A stretch of DNA of 64,000 nucleotides, from the NCBI GenBank assembly GCA_964389305.1, contig CAYMEK010000013.1, positions 11,779 to 75,778 of the forward strand, written 5' to 3'. Under the pieces are notes generated by a model. The model was not told the DNA's origin. It saw nothing but the letters and a program-made list of their open reading frames with translations, and searched no databases. Positions 17,356-25,859 of this stretch are shown one piece after another; the stretch's first letter is position 1, and each line of letters begins with the position of its first letter. Source of the DNA: CAYMEK01 sp964389305. GTDB lineage: Bacteria; Spirochaetota; Spirochaetia; SZUA-6; DRHE01. The translations under genes and the position numbers were made by a program.

Positions 17356-17393
17356 TTGACTATTCGGGCCTGAATATGTTAATAATAATTCAG
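17356..17393 (+). promoter_or_regulatory. Promoter and candidate SorC operator of catabolic operon
   Basis: TTGACT (17356-17361) is followed after 17-18 bases by TTAATA/TAATAA (17379-17385). The -10 region sits inside a perfect inverted repeat, CTGAAT (17370-17375) and ATTCAG (17388-17393), separated by 12 bases. The word AATATGTTA inside it also occurs upstream of the regulator. The layout suggests repression by occlusion or sigma competition at the -10. Confidence 0.45.
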
Positions 17394-17442
17394 AATGATA
17401 TTTATATCAGTTTAGTCTATTATTTCTTAGGAGGATAGTACA

Positions 17443-18354
17443 ATGTTCGACGAGACAAGAAAATTTCTTGTGAAGCTGGGATTACCGCCGGGTGACGCAT
17501 ATGATCTGCCAACTTCGAAGAGTAAGTTCCCAGACGGTGCTCATTACCGGATAGAAGTTCCAACGGTCAACACCGCGGAGGCGGTTAAAGCGCTGCTGCA
17601 AGAGAGCAAGAAGCTCGGAGTAACCATCAACCGCATAGACGAGACCTATGGTTCGTTCAGGCACACCTTGCAGGAGTTGAAGGAATACGTAGCGGCATGC
17701 AAGGACTTCGAGTGCGAGCTTAACCTCTCTGTAGGCCCGCGGGCGACATATGATACGAGCGCGACTCGGCTCAGTACGGAGGGTGTTCGGATAGGGTATC
17801 GCTTAAGAGGGCAGGAGCAGCTTGTACGAGCCATCGAAGACGTTAAAAGGATCGTGGAAGTAGGTGGACGGGGCGTGCTGGTGTATGACGAGGGTCTATT
17901 ATGGGTGCTGAACGAAATGCGCAAAGCCGGTCAGCTACCCAAGAATATACACTTCAAACTATCTGCCCATGTTGGCCACGGCAATCCCGCTAGCTTCAAG
18001 ATGCTGCAGGACCTGGGGGCCGACTCTATCAATCCGGTACGGGACCTGACGCTTCCGATGATCGCTGCGCTGCGGCAAGCGGTGAATGTGCCCCTAGACG
18101 TACATACCGACAATCCGCCGGGTTCCGGAGGTTTTATCCGAGTATATGAGGGACCGGAAATGGTACGAGTCGGCGCGCCGCTGCATCTCAAGTGCGGCAA
18201 CTCCGTAGTGTCAGGACACGGGCTTCTCACCACAGCCGACAACGGACGGGCTATGGCCCGGCAGGCGGCGATCGTGAGAGAAATGGTTGATAGACACTTG
18301 CCCGAAGCGGTACAAAGCAAGCCCGGTCAACCGGATATGGGTATTCCGGAGTAA
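17443..18354 (+). CDS. TIM-barrel protein, possibly peptidase U32-like
   Basis: Soluble protein of 303 residues, first gene of the long run. The alternating strand/helix pattern (ELNLSVGPRA, GGRGVLVYDEGLL, NIHFKLSAHVGHGNP, GADSINPVRDLTLP, VPLDVHTDNPPGSGGF) is that of a TIM barrel. Sequences of this sort are sometimes labelled U32 peptidase, but I see no protease motif, and a lyase or aldolase-like enzyme is equally likely. Candidate catalytic residues are E and D in YDEG, H in SAHVGHG, and D and H in LDVHTDN. The start has AGGAGG nine bases upstream. Its position behind SorC suggests a catabolic step. Confidence 0.5.
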   Translation: MFDETRKFLVKLGLPPGDAYDLPTSKSKFPDGAHYRIEVPTVNTAEAVKALLQESKKLGVTINRIDETYGSFRHTLQELKEYVAACKDFECELNLSVGPRATYDTSATRLSTEGVRIGYRLRGQEQLVRAIEDVKRIVEVGGRGVLVYDEGLLWVLNEMRKAGQLPKNIHFKLSAHVGHGNPASFKMLQDLGADSINPVRDLTLPMIAALRQAVNVPLDVHTDNPPGSGGFIRVYEGPEMVRVGAPLHLKCGNSVVSGHGLLTTADNGRAMARQAAIVREMVDRHLPEAVQSKPGQPDMGIPE

Positions 18355-18426
18355 GTAGGAAAGATTCGAAGGAGACGATTTAGACATCGATTCGAGGGAA
18401 CCGCCATCCAATTATAGTGGAAAAAA

Positions 18427-19461
18427 ATGCGTAGCTACAGCGTGGTAAAGCTAACCGCATTCTGCGAGGAGGTGCTGCTGCAGCTGAATCTCAGCAGAGA
18501 GGAAGCTCGCATTCTTGCCGATTCGCTGATTCTTGCTGATCTTCGCGGCGTAACCTCTCACGGCATTGTACGGCTTCCCACCTACGTACAGCGAATCGAA
18601 TCCGCAGTGCTCGATCCGCAAGCAGAGATGGAATTCGTAACCCATAGCGGATCCGTTGCCCTGCTGGATGCGCATAACGGCTTCGGTCAGCTTGCCGGGT
18701 ACAGGGCGATGAACACGGCCATAGGTCTGGCTTCGGACCATGGAATCGGAATGGTGGGGGTGAAAAACTCCAATCATTTTGGGATCACCGCCTACTACTC
18801 GATGATGGCTCTGGAGCGGGATATGATCGGCCTGGTTATGACCAACGCCTCGCCGGCTATCGCTCCATTTGGTACGATCACTCCCCTCTTGGGTACGAAC
18901 CCTGTTTCCATAGCCGTCCCTGCGGCAAAAGAGAAACCGATCGTACTGGATATGTCGATGTCCGTCGTCGCGCGCGGGAAAATCCGTTATTCCGCACTCA
19001 TAAACAAGGAGATTCCCCTTGGCTGGGCGCTCGACGAACAGGGAAATCCCACGACAGATCCAAATACAGCCCTTAAGGGAAGCCTGGTACCGATAGGCGG
19101 TGCAAAGGGCTCGGGTCTTTCTCTGATGATTGACATCCTGTGCGGGATCCTCACCGGCAGCTGTCTGACCGGAGAAGTGAAGAACATAACCGACATGAGT
19201 GGACCTGCCCAAACCGGTCATGCCTTTGTAGCCATCAACATAGCAAGTTTCATCGACCCGGATCGGTTCAAGGAATCTGTCGACGCGGTAATCAGGAAGA
19301 TCAAAGCTCTGCCGTCTAAGCAGGGAGAAGCCATATACATGGCAGGGGAAATCGAGCACAACCTGGAGGAGACTCGCAGACGCGAAGGGATTGCGTTGGA
19401 TCAGGACGTAGTGAAGGCGCTAAACTCTTTGTCCGAGCGTTTCGGTATAGGGAAGCTATAG
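18427..19461 (+). CDS. Malate/L-lactate dehydrogenase-family (Ldh2) oxidoreductase
   Basis: NAD(P)-dependent 2-hydroxyacid or imine dehydrogenase of 344 residues with the type-2 malate/lactate dehydrogenase fold. Visible motifs are SHGIVRLP with the catalytic histidine, VKNSNHFG, TNASPAIAPFG, LGTNPVSIAVP, LDMSMSVVARGKI and GGAKGSGLSLMIDIL. Family members act on ureidoglycolate, sulfolactate, 2,3-diketogulonate, and cyclic imino acids such as piperideine-2-carboxylate, so a 2-keto, enol or cyclic imine substrate is expected. It lies 72 bases after the TIM-barrel gene and 27 before the creatininase-like gene. The Shine-Dalgarno is poor. Confidence 0.85.
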   Translation: MRSYSVVKLTAFCEEVLLQLNLSREEARILADSLILADLRGVTSHGIVRLPTYVQRIESAVLDPQAEMEFVTHSGSVALLDAHNGFGQLAGYRAMNTAIGLASDHGIGMVGVKNSNHFGITAYYSMMALERDMIGLVMTNASPAIAPFGTITPLLGTNPVSIAVPAAKEKPIVLDMSMSVVARGKIRYSALINKEIPLGWALDEQGNPTTDPNTALKGSLVPIGGAKGSGLSLMIDILCGILTGSCLTGEVKNITDMSGPAQTGHAFVAINIASFIDPDRFKESVDAVIRKIKALPSKQGEAIYMAGEIEHNLEETRRREGIALDQDVVKALNSLSERFGIGKL

Positions 19462-19488
19462 GACAAAGACAGACAGGAGGAGACGAAA

Positions 19489-20445
19489 ATGAAATACGAC
19501 ATTTCCAAAGGTTCTATGGACAAGGCGGATGGAATCTACTTTCAAAACATGACCGGCCGGCAGGTAGCCGAACGACTCAAGAAAAACGATATCATTATCA
19601 TCCCGGTCGGCAGCACCGAGAACCATGGAAAGGGCCAGTGCTACGGCGAAGACACTTTTCTGGTTACCAGAATGGCGGAGACAGTCGCCAAACAGACCGG
19701 CTGTACCGTATCCCAGCCAATCTGGTTCGGTTCCCATCCCTGGCCCCACATGGGAATGCCGGGTACGATATTGATTCCGGAAGAGACCTTTACCAACTAC
19801 CTTCGGGCGGTCATCGCCGGTTACTGGAACGCCGGTTTCAGGAAACAGATTCTGATAAACGGCCACGGGCAAGAATACGTCATCCCTAATGCGATCCATC
19901 AGTTCGGGAAGATCTATCAGGTGCCCGCCATCATTGCCTTCGTGAACTGGCCTACGGCTATCCCAGACTATTTAAAAGACAAGCAAAGTGGCGGACCCTT
20001 CGAGACCAAGTTCCGGCACGCCGATGAGGTGGAGGCCTCCTATGCACTGGCGCTCTTTCCGGAGATGAACGAGAAGGAACATATGGAGGATTCGGTTCCG
20101 AAAGGTTTCATGCCGGAGGGTCATGTCGACAAGGGTGGGGATGTATATCAACTCCCGATTCCGGGACACGCCCAGATGGGAATGGGAGGTCTCGAGGTTG
20201 TGATGTATCCCCAAGGAGTCATCGGAAAGCCCAGCTTGGCCGATGCGGCCAAAGCTGAGGAAGGACTTGAGAAACTTTTCGACTACCTTATTAAGCTGCA
20301 TAACGATATTCGGGAACGATTCCCTCCGGGAAAACTTCCCGATATCGAGCTGGTCACCGAAAGAGACAGAGAGGTCGTGGAAGCAGTGCTCAAGGGACCG
20401 TTGAACGGTGGAAAGAGCATATACTCGTTGCATCACCCTATTTAG
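19489..20445 (+). CDS. Creatininase-family metal-dependent hydrolase, IolN-like
   Basis: Metal-dependent hydrolase of 318 residues. Metal-site motifs of the creatininase fold are visible: VGSTENHG (E and H), GEDT (D), INGHGQE (H, E) and HADEVEAS (E). The usual NGHGGN reads NGHGQE, so the active-site loop differs. Members open cyclic amides or, in IolN, the cyclic 1,3-diketone 3-dehydro-scyllo-inosose. In this setting ring opening of a cyclic diketone or lactam is a reasonable guess. AGGAGG precedes the ATG. The gene is in the same run as the Ldh2 and CoA-transferase genes. I am sure of the family, not of the substrate. Confidence 0.75.
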   Translation: MKYDISKGSMDKADGIYFQNMTGRQVAERLKKNDIIIIPVGSTENHGKGQCYGEDTFLVTRMAETVAKQTGCTVSQPIWFGSHPWPHMGMPGTILIPEETFTNYLRAVIAGYWNAGFRKQILINGHGQEYVIPNAIHQFGKIYQVPAIIAFVNWPTAIPDYLKDKQSGGPFETKFRHADEVEASYALALFPEMNEKEHMEDSVPKGFMPEGHVDKGGDVYQLPIPGHAQMGMGGLEVVMYPQGVIGKPSLADAAKAEEGLEKLFDYLIKLHNDIRERFPPGKLPDIELVTERDREVVEAVLKGPLNGGKSIYSLHHPI

Positions 20446-20497
20446 TAACCTAGGGGCGATAAACCCTGTAGAAGTAGCGAAGCGAAGGGGGATCGTT

Positions 20498-21184
20498 ATG
20501 GAAGACAAGAGACAGATATTCTTCCAGATAATCGAAGACCGGCGGAGCATCAGAAGGTACACAGACCGGAAAGTAACTGAGGAGGAGCTGCGCATCATTT
20601 TGGAAAGCGGACGACTGGCCCCCTCTGGAGAAAATGCCCAGCCCTGGAGATTTATTGTCATCAGAGATCAAAAAAGCAAGGAGTTCCTCTCGTACATAGG
20701 AAAAAACGCCAGCGGTCGTCGATTTACCGGAGAATTCTTGAGTAAACAGATGCAAACGCGCTTTGCCGGCCTGGAGGATGAGGAGAAAAGGATAGCAGCG
20801 TTTAAGCGTTTGACTTCGGGCAACGTCTCAGCATTCGTCAGCCAGGCTGATCTGATTTTGATCGTGCTTGGGAAAAAAGACGTGTGGGATGTTCCCTTCG
20901 ACACATCCGCGGCGATCGAGAACATGCTGCTCACCGTAACCAGTCTGGAGCTGGGAGCCTGCTGGCTGGTGGCACCCTGCATCGATATTCGGGACGAGTT
21001 GAAAATCAAGGAGCACTTCGCAGTCCCGGATGAGTTCAAAATATTCGCCATCATTTCGGTTGGTGAGCCGGCCCGAATCGCTCGACCCAGACCGCGAATA
21101 CCCCTGCATGAGCTAACCTTCAATGAAAAATACGGGGCACCCTATTATGCAGAGGGGGAAGAAGGAGGCACAGGCGATGAATGA
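20498..21184 (+). CDS. Nitroreductase-family flavoprotein
   Basis: FMN-dependent NAD(P)H oxidoreductase of 228 residues. The N-terminal RRSIRRYTDRKVTEEELRIILE and RLAPSGENAQPWRFIVI are the FMN-binding signature, and LGACWLVAP is the second conserved helix. ATG 20498 was chosen because GAAGGGGGA lies just upstream; a longer reading to 20408 overlaps the previous gene. The gene overlaps the next start by 8 bases, so it is coupled to the unknown 146-residue protein. Relatives reduce nitro groups, quinones, enones and flavins; in a catabolic operon ene reduction is possible. Confidence 0.85.
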   Translation: MEDKRQIFFQIIEDRRSIRRYTDRKVTEEELRIILESGRLAPSGENAQPWRFIVIRDQKSKEFLSYIGKNASGRRFTGEFLSKQMQTRFAGLEDEEKRIAAFKRLTSGNVSAFVSQADLILIVLGKKDVWDVPFDTSAAIENMLLTVTSLELGACWLVAPCIDIRDELKIKEHFAVPDEFKIFAIISVGEPARIARPRPRIPLHELTFNEKYGAPYYAEGEEGGTGDE

Positions 21185-21617
21185 AAATCTCTTGTTCAAG
21201 AACAGGCTCTTGTATGAAGTACAGAAAGCCTTCTACGACGAACGAGGAAAAGGCGCGCGCTACAGACTCACCACCACGGCAGTCTCCTTTGTGAAGGAAA
21301 GATTGGGCGAAAAGGCCGGCGATATCGGGGAGATCAAAAAGTATCTGGAAGCATCCGAGCTCGTCGAGGGGATGAAATGGTCGGAAGATGCGATATCCTT
21401 AAAGGTCCAGATCGACGGGTGTTGCCTGAAGCAGGTTCGGGATGCCTTCACGGATGCGGGTCTGCAGCCGCTTTCCTGTCCAATGGCAAACATCATCATG
21501 AACGCTCTGGAAATAAAAAGCTCTCTATCGCCGGAGCTGCTGCCTATCGAGATAGAAGAAAACAGCTGCAAACTGACGATGGCCAAGATTGCCACGTCGG
21601 ATGTGGTGGAGGGCTGA
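21177..21617 (+). CDS. Conserved-looking protein of unknown function with paired cysteines
   Basis: Soluble protein of 146 residues that I do not recognise. It is alpha/beta, acidic, and has cysteines in GCCLKQV and LSCPMAN, plus one near the C-terminus (ENSCKL). The ATG at 21177 has GAAGGAGG upstream and overlaps the nitroreductase stop; the next gene starts four bases after its own stop. Such tight packing between nitroreductase and CoA-transferase suggests a subunit or accessory factor. The cysteine spacing could hold a metal or Fe-S centre, but there is no standard motif. Confidence 0.55.
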   Translation: MNENLLFKNRLLYEVQKAFYDERGKGARYRLTTTAVSFVKERLGEKAGDIGEIKKYLEASELVEGMKWSEDAISLKVQIDGCCLKQVRDAFTDAGLQPLSCPMANIIMNALEIKSSLSPELLPIEIEENSCKLTMAKIATSDVVEG

Positions 21618-21621
21618 GATC

Positions 21622-22527
21622 ATGGCGAGCAAGGTTGCCGGACTCAGTGAGGTGGTTCGATCCATTCCCGACGGAGCCGAGATTGCCCTGGGCAGTTTTG
21701 CGATCACTCGAAATCCCATCGCCTTTTCCAATGAGCTGATTCGACAGGGAAAAAAGAAGCTGACGATCTACGAAATTATCGGCGCCATGGATGGAGATAT
21801 GCTGGTCGGCGCCGGGTGCGTAAAACGGTATGTCTATGGCGGCGGCTCTCTTGACCGGTTCGGCAGAATAGGGCGCATCAATGAAGCCATAGAACAAAAC
21901 AAGCTGGATGTACTCGAGTACAGCGGCCTGAGCATCTCACTGCGTTTCCTGGCCGGCTCTCTCGGCATTCCCTACATTCCTGCCAAGACGCCGCTGGGAA
22001 CGGATGTCCTGGCTACTCTCCTTAAGAAGGACCGATCCATCAAGATCGGATCGTCGCCGTTTTCCGGCGAGCGGGTTGTCATGCTGCAGGCACTTCAGCC
22101 GGAATACGCGGTGATCCATGCACCCATGGCCGACGAGAGGGGCAACGTGATCATAGAAGGCCCGGCCTGGGATGATGAGCTGGCAAAATCCGCAAAGAAG
22201 CTTCTGGTGACAGTTGATCGACTCGTATCCAATGAATATGTGAGACAGAATCCGGAAAAAGTCGTGATCCCAAGTGTGTACACCCACACCGTTATAGAAG
22301 TCCCGTACGGGGCATACCCGACCTCGGTGTACAAGGCTTACGATTATGACGGAGAGTTCTTGTCGCGATACGCAAAGATCAACCAGAACCAGGAAACCTT
22401 CGATGGCTTTGTAAAAGAATATGTCACGGAAACGAAAGACCACTTCGCGTTTTTGGAGAAAGCAGGCGGGCTGGTCAGGATGATGAAGATACAGGCAGAT
22501 CCTGTATTCGGCTACCACAAAGGGTGA
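21622..22527 (+). CDS. CoA-transferase subunit A (GctA-like)
   Basis: Alpha subunit of a family I CoA-transferase, 301 residues from the ATG at 21622, four bases after the previous stop. Visible are IPDGAEIALGSFAITRNP near the N-terminus, GAGCVKRYVYGG, IPAKTPLGTD and PEYAVIHAPMADERGNV, the pattern of glutaconate CoA-transferase A. The same fold includes the ring-opening hydrolase IpdA of steroid degradation. With subunit B it would activate an acid by exchange with acetyl-CoA or succinyl-CoA, or hydrolyse a cyclic CoA ester. Confidence 0.82.
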   Translation: MASKVAGLSEVVRSIPDGAEIALGSFAITRNPIAFSNELIRQGKKKLTIYEIIGAMDGDMLVGAGCVKRYVYGGGSLDRFGRIGRINEAIEQNKLDVLEYSGLSISLRFLAGSLGIPYIPAKTPLGTDVLATLLKKDRSIKIGSSPFSGERVVMLQALQPEYAVIHAPMADERGNVIIEGPAWDDELAKSAKKLLVTVDRLVSNEYVRQNPEKVVIPSVYTHTVIEVPYGAYPTSVYKAYDYDGEFLSRYAKINQNQETFDGFVKEYVTETKDHFAFLEKAGGLVRMMKIQADPVFGYHKG

Positions 22528-22536
22528 GGTGTGATC

Positions 22537-23313
22537 ATGGAAACATCGACCAAATCGACGGAGTATACGACAAACGAACTGATGGCGGTTACCGCCTCGA
22601 GGATGCTGGAAGACGGACAAAATGTCGTTGTCGGTATAGGTTTGCCCCAAATCGCGACTCTTTTGGCAAACCGGACCCATGCGCCGAACCTGACGATCAT
22701 CTACGAGATCGGTGTAACGAATCCGGTATGTGTTGACCCCGGTGTCGGACTGGCCGATCCGAGGTACTGGTACAGGAGCGAATACTACACAGGTTTTGTC
22801 GGCACCCTGGGCCAAATGCTGCAACGGGGACTGGTTGACGTCGGATTTCTCGGAGGCCTCCAGGTGGACCGCTTCGCAAATGTAAACTCTACCTTGGTGA
22901 AAGGTGAACATGGGATTCGGCATTTCACGGGTAGCGGCGGTGCGGCCGATATCGCCACGTACGCAAAAAATCTGTTGATCATCATGAAGCATCAAAAGCG
23001 GAAAATCGTCGACGCAGTAGAATACCTCACGACCGTCGGCTATCTGCGGGGACAACAAACACGGGAGGATGAAGGGCTGCCATCCTGCCAGCGGGTGCGG
23101 GTCATCACGAACTTGTGCGTTTTTCGTTTTCCTGAGAAGGACAGGAGTATCGAAATCGAATCGATACATCCTGGAGTATCTGCCGAGGAGGTAGTGAACA
23201 ATACGGGAGTTGCCTTGAAGATTCCCGAGTCAGTAAAAACAACAGCGGAGCCGACAGAGCAGGAGATCGACCTGCTGAGAACTTCCATCGATCCTGAGGG
23301 AATGTATATTTGA
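22537..23313 (+). CDS. CoA-transferase subunit B (GctB-like)
   Basis: Beta subunit, 258 residues from ATG 22537 (a GTG at 22531 is an alternative; GGTGAGG fits the ATG better). E57 in IIYEIGV aligns with the catalytic glutamate of glutaconate CoA-transferase B (E54), so a transferase mechanism is possible. GSGGAADIATYAKN and the C-terminal HPGVSAEEVVNNTG are family features. It starts nine bases after subunit A. An internal stretch RGQQTREDEGLPSCQR is longer than I would expect and may be a lineage insertion. Confidence 0.82.
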   Translation: METSTKSTEYTTNELMAVTASRMLEDGQNVVVGIGLPQIATLLANRTHAPNLTIIYEIGVTNPVCVDPGVGLADPRYWYRSEYYTGFVGTLGQMLQRGLVDVGFLGGLQVDRFANVNSTLVKGEHGIRHFTGSGGAADIATYAKNLLIIMKHQKRKIVDAVEYLTTVGYLRGQQTREDEGLPSCQRVRVITNLCVFRFPEKDRSIEIESIHPGVSAEEVVNNTGVALKIPESVKTTAEPTEQEIDLLRTSIDPEGMYI

Positions 23314-23437
23314 CCGGGTGAGGGTAATGAGAGTACCTGAGTTGAACATATGCGATTACATGTACACCTCGGGTTTTGTCTGATTGAGAAATACGAACCA
23401 GCGCGCCAATAAAAAGCAAGGAGAGGAGATTCGAACA

Positions 23438-23500
23438 TTGAAACGAATACATAGGCTGTTTGTTGTCCACCTGACTATTCAAAGAAGCCTGCAGGACTGA
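23438..23500 (+). other. Possible 20-residue leader ORF with strong Shine-Dalgarno
   Basis: In the 224-base gap between the CoA-transferase and ferredoxin, AAGGAGAGGAG is followed at good spacing by TTG and 20 sense codons (LKRIHRLFVVHL...), then TGA. A second tiny ORF (ATG 23328, 18 residues) lies upstream behind GGTGAGGGTA. Neither resembles a known protein. They could be leader peptides or decayed genes. Confidence 0.2.
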
Positions 23501-23537
23501 TTTGCGCCGGTTTATATTTGCAGGATAGAAATAAGCG

Positions 23538-23717
23538 ATGTTGAAGGTAGATAAAAAGAAATGCGAAGGTTGTGAGGTTTGTACAACCGTTTGCCCAGTC
23601 GAAGCGGTTACCGTAACCAACTCGAAGGCGGATATCGATCCGGATCTGTGTATCGAATGCTTTTCATGTATGAATGCCTGTCCCCAAGAAGCGATCTACG
23701 AGGATGAGGAGGAATAG
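23538..23717 (+). CDS. 2[4Fe-4S] ferredoxin
   Basis: Small electron carrier of 59 residues. Two complete CxxCxxCxxxCP-type motifs are present: CEGCEVCTTVCP and CIECFSCMNACP, each binding one [4Fe-4S] cluster, followed by an acidic tail EDEEE that would suit docking. It ends three bases before the membrane-protein start and close to the AOR, so it is most likely the ferredoxin partner or subunit of that enzyme. The weak upstream signal (GGATAGAAATAAGCG) leaves the start slightly uncertain, but the reading frame is clear. Confidence 0.9.
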   Translation: MLKVDKKKCEGCEVCTTVCPVEAVTVTNSKADIDPDLCIECFSCMNACPQEAIYEDEEE

Positions 23718-23720
23718 GCT

Positions 23721-24147
23721 GTGGTAAGACCTTATAATATTCTGGCGATTTTGTTCACCGTTGCGGTGTGTGTGGCCATGATCGCCAGCCTTGTTGTCTT
23801 TGTACTGGTCGACGGGAAAAAGCTTTTTTCATTGACCTCCCCCCTGGTATACGCCTTTCTGGTTGCCGTATTGCTGGTTGTTTTTCTGATTATAAACTTC
23901 TTTCAAGAGCTGAAGCGGAGNNNNNNNNNNNNNNNNNNNNNNNNNNNNNNNNNNNNNNNNNNNNNNNNNNNNNNNNNNNNNNNNNNNNNNNNNNNNNNNN
24001 NNNNNNNNNNNNNNNNNNNNGCCGATATGTATCGGGATACTTGTGCTGCTGGTTGGGTCGTTCATCGTTCAAGCAAGGGTAATGAGGCGCGCAGAGGTGC
24101 CCACAGAGACATCTGCGACAGCGAAGGAGAAAGGCAAGGATGAATAG
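23721..24147 (+). CDS. Small membrane protein interrupted by assembly gap
   Basis: GTG at 23721 opens a hydrophobic protein with two helices (about 5-27 and 37-60) before the N run. After the gap, a third hydrophobic segment (ICIGILVLLVGSFIVQARVM) and a charged tail end in TAG at 24145-24147, overlapping the AOR start by 8 bases. The two sides are in different frames if the gap is exactly 100 bases, so the gap is a placeholder of unknown true size or hides more than one gene. A membrane partner for the ferredoxin/AOR pair is the likeliest reading; a small permease subunit is another. Confidence 0.55.
23921..24020. other. Assembly gap (100 N)
   Basis: Exactly 100 undetermined bases inside the membrane-protein gene. 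The round number is the convention for a gap of unknown size, so missing genes here cannot be excluded. Confidence 0.99.
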
Positions 24148-25843
24148 AATAGTTCGTGTGGACATGAGCACAAGGACTGTGAAAACCGAGCTCAAGGATG
24201 AGTATCAATTCTGTGGAGGAAGAGAGCTTGTTGCCCGCATTGCCTCTGCTGAGGTCCCAGCGAACTGCGAGCCCTTGGGTCGAAAGAACAAGCTGATCCT
24301 CGCGCCGGGACTGCTGGCGGGAACGCCCGCCTCCAGCGCCAGCAGAATCTCCATTGGCGGCAAAAGCCCCCTGACAAATGGTATAAAGGAGTCGAACTGC
24401 GGAGGCACCGCCGGCGCCCAAATAGCCCATTGCGGCATCAAGGCCATCGTTATCGAGAGAAGAAGCGAGGACTCGGAGTGCCGGATCCTGAAGATCAACA
24501 AGGATGGAGTGAAAATCGAGGTAGACAACGATCTGCGATCTGTCGGCACCTACGAAACTGCCTCCAGGCTGAAAAAGAAGTACGGTGAAAGAGTCGGTGT
24601 TATCTGCGTCGGTCCGGCCGGAGAGAGGGGCCTGAGAGCAGCCTGTCTGGCGATCACCGATCCAACCGGTGAGCTGAAGTTCGCCGCCAGGGGAGGAATG
24701 GGCGCCGTGATGGGGGCGAAGGGTTTAAAGGCTATTGTGGTGGATGATACCGCCGCCGAACCGATTGCCTACCATGACAAGGCGGCTTTTTCACAATATG
24801 CTCGATCACTGAACAAGCAGCTGTCCGGAAATCCGAAGACGAAAGACATCTACCAGAAATTCGGGACCTCTGGGATCGTAAAAGCGGTCAACGCCATGGG
24901 CGCTCTACCGGTCAGAAATTTCAGCCGGGGAGCCAGTGAGTTCGTAGATCAGCTTTGCGGGGAGAAGCTCAACGAAACGATTGTGAACCGGGGCGGAGAA
25001 GGAAAGCTGGGTATCCCTTGCATGAAAGGCTGTGTGATCAAGTGCAGCCATGCGTATCCGGATGCCGCGGGCGAAAAAATCGTTTCAACGCTTCAGTACG
25101 AAACGATTGCATTGGTAGGAGCTAATTTAGGCTTTGACAATCTGGATGCTGTGGCCAGGTTGAACCGGGAGATAAACGACCTGGGCCTGGATTCTATCGA
25201 AGCCGGCGCGACCCTGGGAATCGCTCTGGAGGAGGGGCTCGGTAAGTTTGGTAGTGAGAAAGACTGTATGGCCCTTCTCCAGGAAATACGCGACAACACT
25301 GTACTTGGAAGGGTATTGGGCAACGGGGCTTTGATAACCGGTCAGGTTTTGGGAAGTCATCGGATTCCCGTCGCCAAGGGACAGGCTTTTCCTGGATACG
25401 ATCCTCGGGCTTTGAAGGGAAACGGAGTGACCTACGCAATGTCGCCTCAGGGCGCAGATCACACGGCCGGGAACTGCTTCGGCTCCAGAAACGAAATAGA
25501 TCCTCTGGGGACCGAAAAGCAGGGAGAGCTTTCCAAGGGCCTTCAGCGTAAGATGACCACCCTTGATAGTCTCGGATTCTGCATATTCGCAAGAGTGCCG
25601 CTGTTTGCCGATCCTTCTCTTCTTACCGGCATGGTGAACTCCCTCGTTGGAAGCGATTTCAACGAATATACGATCTGGAGCATTGGAGAGAACACCGTCA
25701 GGTTGGAGCGGGAGTTCAACATTCGAGCCGGAATAAGTCCGGCGCAAGATGTTCTTCCCGAATACGTGACGTATGAAAGGTTGGAACCGACGGGTTCGGT
25801 ATTCGATCTCAGTGTGGAGGAGATGGAAAGGGCGATACTTTGA
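24140..25843 (+). CDS. aor: Aldehyde:ferredoxin oxidoreductase family tungsten enzyme
   Basis: W/Mo-bis-pterin oxidoreductase of 567 residues. Domain 1 begins with RVDMSTRTV and has GGRELVARI, ILAPGLLAGTPASSASR and RGGMGAVMGAKGLKAI, the pterin-binding signatures. Cluster ligands are C294, C298, C302 (PCMKGCVIKC) and C481 (DSLGFCIF). P. furiosus AOR has Cx2Cx3C, so Cx3Cx3C here is unusual. The family interconverts acids and aldehydes with ferredoxin and includes BamB, which reduces benzoyl-CoA. With the CoA-transferase, ferredoxin and MoaD-like genes beside it, either an aldehyde or a CoA-ester reduction is possible. Coupled by an 8-base overlap to the membrane protein. Confidence 0.88.
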   Translation: MNRIVRVDMSTRTVKTELKDEYQFCGGRELVARIASAEVPANCEPLGRKNKLILAPGLLAGTPASSASRISIGGKSPLTNGIKESNCGGTAGAQIAHCGIKAIVIERRSEDSECRILKINKDGVKIEVDNDLRSVGTYETASRLKKKYGERVGVICVGPAGERGLRAACLAITDPTGELKFAARGGMGAVMGAKGLKAIVVDDTAAEPIAYHDKAAFSQYARSLNKQLSGNPKTKDIYQKFGTSGIVKAVNAMGALPVRNFSRGASEFVDQLCGEKLNETIVNRGGEGKLGIPCMKGCVIKCSHAYPDAAGEKIVSTLQYETIALVGANLGFDNLDAVARLNREINDLGLDSIEAGATLGIALEEGLGKFGSEKDCMALLQEIRDNTVLGRVLGNGALITGQVLGSHRIPVAKGQAFPGYDPRALKGNGVTYAMSPQGADHTAGNCFGSRNEIDPLGTEKQGELSKGLQRKMTTLDSLGFCIFARVPLFADPSLLTGMVNSLVGSDFNEYTIWSIGENTVRLEREFNIRAGISPAQDVLPEYVTYERLEPTGSVFDLSVEEMERAIL

Positions 25844-25859
25844 GAGTCGATCTACAAAC

